Shown: positions 1-12,504, numbered from the stretch's first letter. The stretch: 64,000 bases of DNA from Fallopia convolvulus (GCA_964016875.1 OZ024737.1:29203683-29267682), one strand, 5' to 3'. Made by a program: numbers and translations. Notes: generated from the sequence alone by a model not told the origin.

Positions 1-64
1 AGCTGTGATGAAATGCAAAGACCTAGGAAATTCAATTACATGAATAGGAACAATTTATTCTTAC

Positions 65-3000
65 CAAGAGTGGGGTTCTTTTCCACAAAGAAATTGTTCT
101 TTGTAAATCGCCGCATATGGAGGATAAGATAAGGTGGCAGTCTGGTTACTCGGTATCTCATTCTTGCAATTCGAGGACGCACAACTTCAGTAACCATCTC
201 ACCGTCAAACTTCTTCAATATGTTGAAAAGTGGAACCTAAGGAGGAGAAATAAAATGGGTCATTGAGCCATGAGATCAAAATAACATTCAAAAAAAAAAA
301 GGTAGGGGTAGGGAAGAAAGGAGTTTCTGTTCCCTACTTAAAGATAGCATTTTCATTTCGTAACCAAAAATATTAAATCACCCAATTTAAAGGAAACGAA
401 CAACAATGAATATCATATAAAGCCTGCTTACACTCTTAAATGAACAAGATCACACATGGTGAATTAGTAGTATCAGCAGGATAATTCATTCATTCCAAGA
501 CAGCAAGGGAAAAGATGAAAACACACAAGATGTGAGCACCCAATTTTCATGAATATGCAAGGACCAAAAGATATAACCCTTAGTCCGTATCCTAGCTCAA
601 AGACCGACTGTACAATGAACATCCAAGATCCTAACCCCATACCACCTCAACCATCCGTGTCATCGTAAGTCCAAATCAAGTCTCCGCTTTACTCCCACAA
701 ACCCCTTGTATTTCCTCAACATTATACATGTTTAACATTTTAAACTGGACCTCTAGTCTATAAATAAATTTCTAAAATATGAAATTTAAGCCTCTCCCCT
801 CATTCAAGTCAATAGTCTGTATCTAAGGTCATGACTTACAAAAACAGGCCAAACATAGGAATTATTCCACACTATGGGTCTAAAATAATAATCCAAACTC
901 TACAGAATGATATAATCCATGTCAAAAGTCAAAAATATGACCTCACTTCCCTCAATGTTACATTGTGTCTACAATCAAGGCAATGCTTATGATGTTAACA
1001 TTACCTGAGGGATAATATTTTTCTCCATCACGTCTTTAAAAAGTGGTGGTGGGGGCAAATCAAGCCCCAGCATGAGAAATGGCATTCTGGATGTTTCTCT
1101 GAGGGCATTACCACTTCCAGGCCCAGCATCAGAAACCTGGCCATCGCCACTTTCCTTTTTCACTAGTGCTCTGTGTTGGAACTCTTTTACAACCTCTAAC
1201 TCCCCCTGCCAAGCAACCATCTTAGATACGAATTTTCATAGAGCAAGAAGGAAGTGAGCAAATATAATGAATATGGCTGGAGAGTTACCTGAAAGCACTG
1301 GTAGATAATACTGCTATTTTTCTTTGAACTTTTGAGATCTGCATGAAGTGTATTTAGAAGCCATGACATAAATTCAACTGGGTCAGATTGTGCACCGATG
1401 CGGAATCTCTTTTTACTGGCTTTCATTACTGCCTGCAAAAATTCATGAGGACTAACCTGCATTGAAGACAAATAAGAAATCAGAAAATTCATGTTGGAAA
1501 GCTAAAACCCAAAATGCATACAGCAGAAAATACAAGTAAATATAGTGCAAAATGCCAAACCTGTCCCTTAAAATTTCTTGCATGCCATATCTTCCTTGTG
1601 AGCTCCCCAAATCTATGAACAAGGGGAGATTTGCAATGTTCATAGTTTTCTGGGATTAGGAAAAAGTTCCTCAAAGGCGTAACTCGCATGAGAGATTGAA
1701 TTGTGACATTGACAAAATCAGTCTCCTGTATGTTGTTCAGACCAACCTGGGATTAAGAAAAAGGGGAGTTAGGTCACATACTTCCCTCCAAAGGTGTGAA
1801 AACGCCATGACATAAAACACATACCATTCCAGGGAGGTAGTTGGAACCATCAAGAGCCCTGGACCACTGTTTGTTTCTGTCAAGCTGCTCAACTTGCTCC
1901 TTGGTAACCCTAAATGAGTAAAACACAAAGCATTTATAATGGTAAAGGGCAGTATATTCAACAAAACATTGCAAAGGATATAGAAGGATGAAGAAAATTT
2001 ACATCCATATAAAATCTAATGTAAACACGTGATTATGATTTATGGCATCAATAACTCAAAGATGACAGATGCTCAAAAGTAAAATTAAAAGCAAACCTCG
2101 GGTTCAACACATGCCGAATGTCATCTAATGATGGGTCAATAATCTCGTATCCATCAGGAAGGCAATAAACTTTTTCAGTTCGAAGATTGATGTAAACATG
2201 GTGCCCAGCTTCAAGACTATGAGTATATGCATGAGATTTTTGGCCTCTTCCTTGGAAGTACTTTCCACAAACAAGGCATGCATAAACATTCAGGTTTGAC
2301 AAGGAGACGGAGCAAAACTTCTCAAAATCAAAATCCAAAACCTGCAAGTGAAGCAAGTCAAAAACCTACACAGCTTTCCCAACAAAGGAATACATATGTG
2401 AATGAAACAAGACTAAACAATACATTTAAGCAATCACCTAGAAAGGGCACCTTGAATGTATTAGACATGAATGTTTGCTTTTGACAATAACATTAACCAA
2501 CAATTTTTGAAGATAATCAGATAATGTAGCATTGGAATCATAAAGCCACCAATGACTTCAGTCATAAGTCATAACAAAGCTTTAAAATACCAACATTACA
2601 TAATTACAGATATGTCCAACTATAATAGAAACTCAATCTCAGTAAAAAAATAATTAAAACTTCAAGACTCTAGCTATGAGTTTGTCAAGCACCACACTCA
2701 AGCAGTCAAACCACAATGTCAAACATCCAAAATTGTCAGCACACCCTTGCTTGGACATTGGGCCATTAGCTGCTACTGAATGTTAAAAATACCTACGTTA
2801 AGGAATAATTTGCATTCAGAATAGTAGAATGAAAGATTCTAGATGCTGCTCATAAGCATCTATGGATAGGTCAAGTCAAATTATGCTCTGTATTGTGTAT
2901 ACTACAACACTCATCTTTGCAAGTCTTAAACTAGAAATTTTGGCTCATGCAAACCCTTTATCATGGCATAACTGCATACGTTTTAGGGGCATTCAGACTC

Positions 3001-3836
3001 TCCTTTAAGTATGTATTAAGTATTACATCATGCTATGTGAGTATGGACATCTTGTTTCACACATAGCACCTTCATTAGAAATTGTGGATCTTATGGAAGA
3101 AACCTCCGTCTTATACAGCAATACAGGAATTCATAAACCACACAACAAACTTCAATTCTAACCTCTTATCTTAGCATATCAAATACACCTCTACAGTCAC
3201 AAAGGATGAAAAAAATCCAACTACACCTTATCAGTTCATATCAAAACAAGATTTTGTTCAAAGCATTTTAGAGCAAGCAACTTCGATATCAGTATCATGA
3301 AATATTAGAGACTTGACCAAATCCTTTGCCTGAAATCACCTCAAATCCACAGAGCCTATGTCATAAACCTAATCTGATCAAAGCAAAAGTCTGATAACAG
3401 GTTCCTAAGAGATTAGTATAACTATGTAATTAAAAAAAAAAATCAATACCTGGCGATTAACAGTATCCAAGTAAGGGCAATCTCTCCGGACCTCCACCTG
3501 GCGATTCCCCCTCCCATGACCAAAACCCTGCCTACTCGTATCATCTTCGTCATCCTCCTCCTCATCATTTTCGACCTCATATTTTCGACCATTCTTCTCA
3601 TCACTCCGACCATTAAGGTGCTCCTGGCGCCTGCTAGCTGCCTGCCTCCTCCTCTCCTCCTCTTCCTCGTCATCGTCATCGTAAGAAGCTAGAGGGAGTA
3701 GAGGATTCTCGAACGCATGCGTAGTGGGAGAAGAAGATTCCTCTACTCTCTTTCGTTTCAACTCCGGTGCGTCCACATCCCACTCCTCTTTATCACTCTT
3801 CGGTCTTGCTGATTCCGCCGGCATAGCTAGTCTCAC
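65..3836 (-). CDS. USP39: USP39/SAD1-type U4/U6.U5 tri-snRNP ubiquitin-hydrolase-like protein, 3' end outside window
   Basis: Seven exons are readable on the minus strand: 3836-3450, 2341-2097, 1909-1825, 1746-1561, 1456-1289, 1205-1005 and 236-65. All have GT/AG borders and compatible phases, giving about 481 residues; the C-terminal exons lie beyond the left edge. Two in-frame Mets open exon 1 (3836 and 3824); which is used is open. Residues 1-125 are an acidic, charged tail. A UBP-type zinc finger follows (CPYLDTVNRQ, then ACLVCGKYFQGRG and SHAYTHSLEAGHH), then the UCH fold (VGLNNIQETDFVN, SDPVEFMSWLLNTLH, YLILHMRRFTKNNFF). In the Cys box the catalytic Cys is Asp (ETDFVN), as I recall for USP39. 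The family is known as a catalytically dead scaffold needed for tri-snRNP function in pre-mRNA splicing, so a nuclear, non-protease role is inferred. The SWIB gene follows to the right on the opposite strand. Confidence 0.93.
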
Positions 3837-3970
3837 AGAGCGCTAATTCAACGAGAAGAGACGAATTGAATCGCTAACTTTATTGAAACCACGAACTTCC
3901 AACTACTCAGATTTCAAGAAAAGAAAACAAACAGAATGCTTCAAATTTTAGGGTTCATTGATACTACTAA

Positions 3971-4191
3971 GGCCTCGTTTGTTTCTATACTAGGAATCGG
4001 GTTAGAATGGGAAATCGGAATGGAATAGGAATGACTCATACCTTGATTTTTAGTTGGGTATGAATTTTAGTGTATTTGGTAGGTATGGAAATCACTCATT
4101 CCCATCCCCTTTGTGAAAATAAACACTAAAATGGGTTTCACTCATTCTTATATCCATTCCCTATACCAAGGGTATAGAAACAAATAAGGTC
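3971..4191. mobile_element. Tourist-like (PIF/Harbinger) MITE
   Basis: A 221-bp element with 20-bp terminal inverted repeats: GGCCTCGTTTGTTTCTATAC at the left, and the reverse complement of the right end reads GACCTTATTTGTTTCTATAC (3 mismatches). It is flanked by the 3-bp direct repeat TAA (3968-3970 and 4192-4194), the TWA target typical of PIF/Harbinger. The interior is a weak palindrome with no coding capacity. It lies about 130 bp upstream of the USP39-like start codon, in its probable promoter. Confidence 0.8.
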
Positions 4192-4385
4192 TAACAAAAA
4201 TTAGGAAGAAGTGCACAGGTAGATATCAGCGTATGAAAGAACAAGAACAATCAGAGTAATACAAAATCAAATCTTAAAATTTAGGGCAGCATCGGAAATT
4301 GAAGAAAAAGGGGAAGAAGAAGCAAGTTTGAAGGGAGAACCGCTGTACGGACCTGAAAGATGAAGAGAGTTTTCCGCGCGACTGG

Positions 4386-4985
4386 ACTGGATCCTTGTTT
4401 CATTTGTAGTTAGAAAGGGGTTTTTGGGTGTAAAGTGATTTTTAGTAGGGATGAGCAACGGTCGGGTCGCCCGCGAGCGGGTCGGGTCGCGGATCGAAAT
4501 TTTTTATTTTGCGGGTCGTGGGTCGGGTCGGGTCGAAATATTTTTAAAAATATATATTTTTTATAATTTTATTAATGTATAAACTATTTATTTATAAAAA
4601 ATCGATGGATTTACGGGTCAACCCGCAAACCCGACGGGTTTTTAAAAATAATACATGTTATTATGTTAAAAATTAAATTTTTTTTAGGTTAAAAATTAAT
4701 TTTTTTAGGCAAAAAAATAGTTTTGACCCGATTGACTTAGTCAAACGGGTCAAGAGGGTCGACCCGCGATCCGACCCGTTAGACCCACGACCTGCGGGTC
4801 AAAAAATAATAATTTGCGGGTCATGTGCGGGTCGCGGGTTGACCCGACCCGACCCGTTGCTCATCCCTAATTTTTAGTGTCTTGAAAAACGTAAAAAGTA
4901 GAGAGAGTTGCACAGATTTCAAGGCTATTAAAAGTGATTTTTGGGTAGAAAGGGATTTTGGGAGGAAAGTGAAACAACCCTTTCC
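4386..4985. mobile_element. Inverted-repeat MITE interrupted by a hAT element
   Basis: The left arm (about 4390-4445, starting CCTTGTTTCATTTG) and the right arm (about 4930-4982, ending GAAACAACC) are inverted copies of each other. Both contain the motif TTTTTGGGT near AGAAAGG. The central part is split by the hAT-type element at 4446-4869. Outer ends and target duplication are not resolved, so the limits are approximate. Confidence 0.5.
4446..4869. mobile_element. hAT-type MITE with GGGTC/GACCC arrays
   Basis: A 424-bp element with perfect terminal inverted repeats TAGGGATGAGCAACGG / CCGTTGCTCATCCCTA. It is flanked by the perfect 8-bp duplication ATTTTTAG (4438-4445 and 4870-4877), the hAT signature. 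Subterminal regions are arrays of CGGGT and its complement on both arms, so the element can fold back. It is inserted inside the MITE at 4386-4985. Confidence 0.88.
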
Positions 4986-4996
4986 CCAATCTCATA

Positions 4997-5094
4997 GGGC
5001 CTTGTTTCACTTGCAATCCAAAAGTCCTTTCTACCCAAAACTATTTTAATATTCTTGAAATAAGACACTAAAAATCACCCAAAAATTCGCTGTT
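4997..5094. repeat. Partial inverted copy of the 4386-4985 MITE
   Basis: The stretch starting GGCCTTGTTTCACTTGCAATCC and running through CTTTCTACCCAAAACT and CACTAAAAATCACCC is an inverted match to the arms of the neighbouring MITE, including the GTGATTTTTAGTGTCTT segment that the hAT element splits. It is either a second solo end or the result of local rearrangement. Confidence 0.5.
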
Positions 5095-5265
5095 TTTTTA
5101 TCCGTAAAATTTAGGATGGTTCAATAGTACTTGAATAAGCCTAGGGCACCCACTAAACTAATTTAGTAACAAACCCTGAATGCTCGAACCTGAGATCTCT
5201 TGCACATGCACAAGACGCTCAACCGTTAAGTTATATGCATATGTGCTTACAAAGCCCGATGTTGA
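5095..5265 (-). mobile_element. Possible tRNA-derived SINE
   Basis: On the minus strand, TAACTTAACGGTTGAGCG resembles a Pol III A box. About 35 bases downstream GGTTCGAGCATTC resembles a B box (GGTTCGANNCC). The unit ends in a short A-rich run near 5095. The spacing suits a tRNA-derived SINE, but the A box is imperfect and no target duplication was found. Confidence 0.35.
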
Positions 5266-5303
5266 CACCCCGTTTTAGTCTCTCACCTTGTATATTTAGT
5301 TTA

Positions 5304-6124
5304 CTAGTTTTACCCGTCGTACCATGTACGACTACGATTCGAAATTTTATAAACATTATAAATAGATTATTAATAAATAAATAAAAATATAATATAAACT
5401 TTAGAATAAGTAATTAATTACTCATAGAATTTATAATTTTTTAATCAAATATTATATTCTTTATATTTTATTAATTTTCATGTACGTAAATTTAGGGTTT
5501 ATCAAATATTTCAATATATCTATTAAATATTCTATTATATTTTTTTATTAATTTTAAGATTATAAATATTTATCATTAATTTTTTTATAAAATAAAATCA
5601 CCATATATCTATAAATAAATTCATCAAACGATATATACTAAAATATTTATATTTATTTTAAAATATTTTATTTTTAATTTTAAATACTTGTATAAGGAAG
5701 CTTTCAAAAGATATTGTTACACTAAATAGATATTTAGATGTTAGAGATAAATTTAAATAGCTAAAAAAGAATTCAATAGAAAGAATTTATAATAATAGAA
5801 ATAAAATTAATTTTTTAAATATGAGGTGTGACAAGAATCGTTTTGGTGGCTCGAAAAGATACATTTTTAATATTTAGTTATAGATTTTAGAATATTGTAA
5901 TTTATTATCTTTAATTTTAAATATTTATATAAGGAAGTTTTTACAAGATTTTGTTATACTAAATAGATATTTGTTTGATGTTAAAGATAGATTTAAATAG
6001 TTAACGAAGAATTTAATAGAAAAAAGAAAAAAATTAGGAATAAAAAGTAATTTTGTAAATATGAGATGGGGCTAGAATCGTTATGGTGGCTCGAAAATGG
6101 ATACTTTTAATATATAGTTATAGA
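5304..6124 (-). mobile_element. Non-autonomous Helitron, copy 1, with doubled 5' module
   Basis: Read on the minus strand the element starts TCTATAACTA and ends with a 7-bp stem hairpin (GTCGTAC-atg-GTACGAC) 9 bases before the terminal CTAG, lying between A and T. These are Helitron hallmarks (5' TC, 3' hairpin plus CTRR, AT target, no target duplication). The 5' terminal module, with the motif CGAGCCACCA, occurs twice, ending at 5884 and 6124. Other copies are at 41941-42519 and 57675-59732, with a degraded one near 60040. It is AT-rich with no reading frame. Confidence 0.78.
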
Positions 6125-6173
6125 TTTTTAGTGCCTAACATTTACATTATTTATAATAATTAATAAGAGTTTG

Positions 6174-7980
6174 GTTCTAGTGTTTATAGAGATTATATTG
6201 TAAAACTAGTTGAACTCGTCATACCATACTATAATTTGCATTTAGATAGCATTTATGATGCATATTTATGTTTATATAGTATGGTTTTTAGCTTAGTTTA
6301 GTCTAGTTCTTAAGTTTTTAGTTTTTCTAGGGAACTCGGGTTTTGCGCTTGTTTTGTAATATTTTGAAGATCTACAGGTAAACGAGCATAGATGAGATGG
6401 GAACCGAGGCAAAAAGGTGGAGTTTAGAGGTTGGACATGGTTAGTATGTGGATCTCGACCTAGGATATGCGAGTCACTTTTAATAGTCATTAAGGCCTGA
6501 GAAGTTGTGGGAAAAGAACACTTAAATTCGGGCCATGCATTGGAGTTGTTGTTTCAACACGTCTATCTTGCAATGCTTCGTTTGGGAGCTATAGTGGTCT
6601 GAAGAAGTTGATTGGGTATCGTTGGAAAACTTATTCAAAGAGCTACAATTAATGTTTTTACTCCGAGTCCAAATTCCAACTCGAAGGGAGTCAAAACAGC
6701 CTCTGAAGTGTCACCTGAATCTTGAACCGAGGATATGACGCGGGCTGAGACAGTTAGGACGTGATCGCGTGATCAAGAACAATACCGCGTCTTTCGGTTT
6801 TTTATGCGGCGACTTGGGCCGACTCAGTATTTCCTTATTTTAAGCCCTCTTGTGTATTTTTGGATAGATTTGACGCGTGGCTTTGGGATATTCTATCTTT
6901 CTTTGTGAAAGATACTTAAACTCTTTTAGTTTTCTCTCTCTTTTCATAGTTCTAATTACAATTTAGAGGCTATAGTTTTATTCTAGACCCCTTACCTTTC
7001 TAATAGGGGGCCTGGTTGAAAAAAATGTACATGGAGAAAAACAAAAGTTACGAAGAAATTAAAAAAGAAGTCAAGTTTATCAAGAGTAAACCTTTGAACC
7101 TTATTGTAATTTTTCTTAATTTAACTATGAACTGTTAAATCTCTTGTGTTTGACTAGTTAATTGAAGTTGCGATTTGCATGAGTTGTGAGGTTTGATTGA
7201 TTCCCAATAACCTTGACTAGTTTGACTTCTCTATACTTAATTAAACAAATCTAATATAGTATTTTGTTAGATTAGCTACCTAATTAAATTTCTAGTTACA
7301 ACTGAATCTTGTTAATTACCGATCGGTGTTAATTTGATCAAGAGTAAAACTTTAATCAACTTAGAACCAGTTGGACTAGTTGGTTAAAGAAGAGAAGTCA
7401 ATCACAATTTATCTAGATGTTTGGTTGCTCTGGATAATTGTTTATATCGATACTTGAATCATAAAATTGTTGTCAAGTTGAATCTAGGAGGTCTCCTAAG
7501 TTACTTGGTGATTAGGGTTGTTAGACTGGTAGTTCTATCAACTAAACCTGAAGTTTGGATCAAAATTCATGATAAATTATTCAATTGAAGTGAGAATTAA
7601 GAGAATCAATTATCAACAATACTATATCATGATGGATGTTAACTAGTTAAACATATTGCTCTCATATATTGTTACAAATCAATTTCCAATTCATCTTTGC
7701 ATTCTAGAATAGATTACTTAGTTAAACATTCTCAAAACCCCCATATTTACTTTACTTGGCATGCAAGTAAGAATATAAATACATGAGTCTTTGTGGGATC
7801 GACCCTTACTTATCATTCTACATAGTTTGGCTAAGTCAGGATTCTTTAGTAGGTATTAGCGATTGTGAAAATACCTTATCACATACACGACTTTTCAATT
7901 GTTTTCTTCATCATGTGTTTTTATAGATTATTGAAGTGGTTCTAGTGTTTGAGTTAGGTTCTAGTGTTTATAAAGATTAT
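6174..7980 (+). repeat. Dispersed repeat A, probably terminal or leader sequence of a gypsy-type retroelement
   Basis: About 1.5 kb from 6330 to 7900 is clearly related to 44640-46020. Shared blocks include GCGCTTGTTTTGT, CTATCTTGCAATGCTT followed by TTTGGGAGCTATAGT, ACTCCGAGTCCAA, AAAACAGCCTCTGAAGTG and the TGTGTTTGACTAGTTA stretch. No protein frame survives. The texture, with GTGGGATCGACCCTTACTTATC near the right end, resembles Tat/Athila-type LTR or leader DNA, but I see no TG...CA ends. The motif GGTTCTAGTGTTTATA occurs at both edges (6174 and 7955). Confidence 0.5.
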
Positions 7981-7984
7981 TAAC

Positions 7985-8730
7985 GTGGTGACCATTGGCC
8001 AAATCAATTGCTTCATCATGTCTTTCAATTCTTGTACCTCTGAATTCAATGAAGAGTTCAAATTGACTACACCAGCTGCTTTAGTTGAACGTGAGCCAAC
8101 TCTTCTGTTAAATTGCCTAGACCCTAAAAAAGTTCACCAATTATCTCAAATGCTGCCTTATGAGTTTTATTCATGATACTCCTACCACATGCAACATTCA
8201 ACATTCTCCTTTCATCAGGCAATAGGCCTTTATATAAGTAGAAGATAAGATCCTTCTCAATGTATTCATGGTAAGGACAACTAGAAACCAACCTCTTGAA
8301 CCTTTCATAGTAGCTATATAAGCTCTTATTGGCATCTTGTTCAATGTTACTCAAATCCTTCTTCATGCTTAGTTTGTTTAGTGACAGGGAAATACTTCTC
8401 TAGGATCGCCTCTTTCATCTTTTCCCAAGTGTCAATAGTACTAGGGGAAGATAAAAGAATCCATCCTTGGATGTATCTTTCAAAGAGAAAGGAAATGCTC
8501 TCAACTTAATTTGATCCTCAGTCACCTGCTTTGACTTCATGCTAGTACAAACAACATGAAATTAAAAAAAATGCTTGTTTGGATCTTCACCACTAAGCCC
8601 ATGGAATTGAGGCAAAAGATGGATCAATCCAAACTTAAACTCAAAATTCACATCATCACCAAGCTCGGGAAACCAATAATCAATCATAAACAATAAGCCT
8701 AGAGAATTAAGATTAATCAAGAGCAAGAAA
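7985..8730 (-). pseudogene. Athila-type Ty3/gypsy gag relic
   Basis: Reading from about 8730 down, three shifting frames carry a recognisable Athila-like gag: FKFGLIHLLPQFHGLSGEDP, then VTEDQIKLRAFPFSLKD, TWEKMKEAILEKYFP, SLYSYYERFKRLVSSCPYHE, FYLYKGLLPDERRML and a tail with NSEVQELKDMMKQLI. Frameshifts and stops separate the blocks, so it cannot encode an intact capsid. No protease, reverse transcriptase or integrase is seen on either side. Confidence 0.85.
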
Positions 8731-10150
8731 AGTAGAAGATAAATCTCACAGTAGATTTCGAGTCTTAAGCTCCAATAATCAATTAAACAAGAAAGAATTA
8801 GTTCTCCATACAAACAAAAGTAATTCTCCAAACTAGAATAGAAAAATATTGATGATAGAATAATAAATTTAACCTAGAAACAAAGGTCTTAAAGAAACTC
8901 AAAAACATGAAAATATCCAAAAATAAAACAATAATAAAACTAAAGATAGAATAAACTCGGAAGGAAACCTCGTTTTGCGCGGTCCAACAGACTGTGATCC
9001 CGGTAGCAACTCTTAGTCGCAATACCGTTCTCTTCAGAAATCCCTCTTCACTTGCAATTACAGTTTGGAACCCATTGTTGAAGTTATTCACTTGTGCATT
9101 CTTGAGGCTTCTGTTGATTACCCGTGATCGCGATTGTGGACCTGCAGTGTGGTTCTTCTTTAGAACATCTTCTTCTGAATTTTTGCTCTAAATCCATGAT
9201 TTTGTTACACTTCTTCTAACTTTGTTACACTTGAAGTAAATCACTCAAACTAAAGCTAAAACACTCACATAATTGTACTAAAAATTTCTAATTACACTAT
9301 AGAAGCTATAAGGTATCACTCCAAGTTACATCAAGATTTATACTCTCCAAGCTCATACAAAAACCTTTTACCACGAAATTCATTTCATCCAAATGTCATG
9401 AACATAAAAAGTTATAATTATTTACATTTCAACCCAAAAGCAAAATCATTATACACCATAGCTGAAAATAGCATCCTTTATTTTAGACCTTGATGTATAT
9501 GCATTGAGTTCATTTATTTTTGCTCTCCTACCACACGATCCACTCAGATTTCTCCATAGCATGTCATGTTCTTAAATCTTAATAAGATCTTAAAAAAGTC
9601 ATTTCCTTTTGGTTCAAGCTAGCTAGGCCTTTGATATATACTTTTTCCTTCTTTATCCACAAATTCAAATCTTAATAACAAAGAAACCCAAAAACATTGT
9701 CAAGAGTTTGCGGATTGCCCAACTTCTAAACAATTTGATGATATGATTTTCTTGAGCAAATTCAGAACAAAGATAGCAAACTTGATATACTGAGCGGAAT
9801 TGCAATCATGTTTTACTAATGCCCGACAAAAAGAACATCTACAGTGGCCCAAATCATACTAAGATGCGATCAGCTTCACATGATATCAATCAATTACCAA
9901 ATGAGTAGGCTTCTCACGAACAAAGCAAATCCATGTTTATAATGGGAAGTAATTAAAAACTCAGCAAAGATTTCCAACCACTATAAATTTCATAGGCAGA
10001 AACACAAAGAATGCATCCTTGCTATTTTATTCCTTATTGCATAGGAAAGAGCCCACAAATTTGGCAAACAAATCTCAAAATCCTTATCAGATGCTTCCAA
10101 AGCAAAAAAATACTTGGTGATTCAGTTCAGAGGAGGAGGATGATACTATG
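8731..10150. other. Intergenic, no gene seen
   Basis: The left part (to about 9200) is probably the untranslated leader of the gag relic on the minus strand. From 9200 to 10150 the DNA is AT-rich with only short chance frames and no recognisable repeat or RNA gene. Confidence 0.5.
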
Positions 10151-11152
10151 ATAGTGCTTTCTTGTGGTATGTAACTGTAATTTTCTCCAATCCTGAAGGG
10201 CTATTATTGTAATGTTCATCAGTGGGGCCCACCACCATTATAAAAGCCAGTGGCGGTGGGTGGGTGGGTGGTTGGGCTTGGGCTTTCTTCACTTCCTTTT
10301 TAGGTTTTGGGTTTACAAAGAAGAAAACCAAAAAAGCTTCAATCTTTGCTCCCTAGAGAGAGAGAGAGCGATAAAGGGGGGAACAACAATGGTAACCGAC
10401 CAGGAAATAGCCATAGGAGTGGAGAATTTGCTCCGTCAGTCCCCGACCAACGCCTTCAACTCCCTAAACGGCGTCGTTCAGCAGCTCGGCGACAGGTTCG
10501 GCCAAGACCTCTCCCACAAGACCGCTCTCATCCACCAGGAGATCCTCCGCTACCACCATTTCCCTCCTCCTCCGCAGGCGATGCCGCCCCTCCAAAAAGA
10601 CCATTTTGCCCTCCAACACCAACCCCAATTCCTCAACGTCAACCACCAATTTCCCTCTCAGTTTGCCCTGAACTTCCCCGCCGACTTCCGAGGACCCTTC
10701 CCTCATCCGCCGTCGCCGCCGGTCCAGGTTGTGCCTCAGCTTCAAAACCCGTCGCAGTCGAAGAATGCCAAAGGAACCAAGGACAGGTCGGACTAATTCT
10801 TTCTTTACAAGTTTTGATTTGGGGGAATTTGAAATTAGTCTCTGCTGTCTAGGTTCCAACAAATGGGAATTTTAGGGTTTTGTCTTGTCTGAAACTGGTT
10901 GCTTTCAAAAGTTTTTTTTCCCAATGTGTATTCTTTATGCCTAGTGCATCATTTTTATTATTTATTTATTCTGGCTTTTCATAGTGATTCTTTTGAACAC
11001 TAAGACTGTAAGAGCATATAAGTGTTCTGTTCATGTTTAATTCATCCCTGGAACTTGAATAATTTGAGTTTGGAGCTTAAAATTCCCCTATCCTTGTTGA
11101 GTTGTTACTTCTTCCTTTATTTTTAGGGGTAGGCAGAGACGGGAAAAAAAAT

Positions 11153-11242
11153 TTGGGGCTTATGAGGCTCCCCACACATTTGAAATGGAAAAAAAAATTG
11201 GGGCTTATGAGGCTCCCTACACATTTGAAATGGAAAAAAATG
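11153..11242. repeat. 45-bp tandem duplication in intron 1 of the SWIB gene
   Basis: Two copies of a 45-bp unit starting TTGGGGCTTATGAGGCTCCC and ending in an A-run, with one base difference. The rest of the 1.67-kb intron (10787-12451) shows nothing recognisable. Confidence 0.8.
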
Positions 11243-12504
11243 TACTATTTGTATTTTGTACATGAGGTATTAGGAACTAATGCATGCTTATGAGGAGTTT
11301 GGTTAAAAATTGGGCATGGGTTTTGGAACCGGTTTGAAATTTGAAGATGACTTTTAGGACTTAGATGAGGAGAAACTACAGAACAAATAGTAGGTACTAG
11401 GTAATAGGTATGGGGTTTTGATTCCTGAAATCCCACATGTCCAACCAAGGACCACCTTGAATTGTAGATTCAAAACATTTGAATACTCTTCTGTAGTAAA
11501 CTTGGGTTTGGGGATGCCCACCTAATTATCTATATGAAGCACTTCATCTGAATGGAATGGGCTTGCCAAATTCTACATTTCCACTCTTTAAACTGCTTGC
11601 CAAATTCTTTCCTGATTATAGTGATGAATAAACTTTGAAGCTCTTCCTACAATGCTTTTGTAATGCTAACATTGTTATTGCTAGACTGAGGAAATTGAGG
11701 CTGTTATGCTGGAGTTCTAGCTCTAGTTGCTTGTTATTTGGAATGCTGGAATTTGCTGTTCATGAACTTAGGTCTATTGATTTTGTATGATTGAGTTGTG
11801 TACATGATGATACTATCAATAGGTAGAGATGGAATGCTATGAAACATATGTTGGTTTTCTATGTGAGAAGATGTTTTTTTTTTCTGAAATAAATATTTCA
11901 AATTGTATGCTTTTCTTGGCTTAATATACCAACTTATTCAGCTAGCTCACTTTGGCAAAAACCATCCTTTATAAGAACCTTACATTGCACTACTCATATT
12001 TTTATACTTTGTTTAGCAGCTCAACTCCCATATCTTTTTAACCTTAGCAAACAGTTGTGATAATTATGAATGGTTTGGAATGCCCATAATATCCTTTTAT
12101 TAAAGGGTATTCTTCTTCAATATTTTACTAGCAGGTTAGGTTTTGAATTGCTATCGAAGTATCAATAATGGGTGCTTCAATGTGATTTTGCTTATAAAGG
12201 CGGCTTAACATAATGGGCTGGTGGTTTGTGTAGATCATCACTATTCAGTTTTCACAGTAGTGGTAAATGGCTTCAAAGTTTGGCTTTTTTAGTTGCTATG
12301 CTTACTTACATTAGGATAGCACGGTGTTGGCTAACATTGTATCTAGGATACCTTTAAAGATTCATCTTATTTGATTATTGCATATAATTGATATCTTTAA
12401 AATTCCTTCAAATTGTATTGGGCTCTCAATCCCTTTATTGCATGTATACAGTGCTCAGGTTGGAGCGAAAAGAAGAGGTGGAGCAGGGGGCCTTAACAAG
12501 GTGT

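Noticed and set aside
5170..5260. A tRNA gene suggested by the GGTTCGA-type B box
   Set aside because: No cloverleaf can be built and there is no acceptor stem; a SINE-like origin fits better.
10307..10862. Overlapping long frames on both strands at the SWIB first exon
   Set aside because: Only the frame starting at 10389 matches the DEK_C/SWIB family and splices in phase with the later exons.
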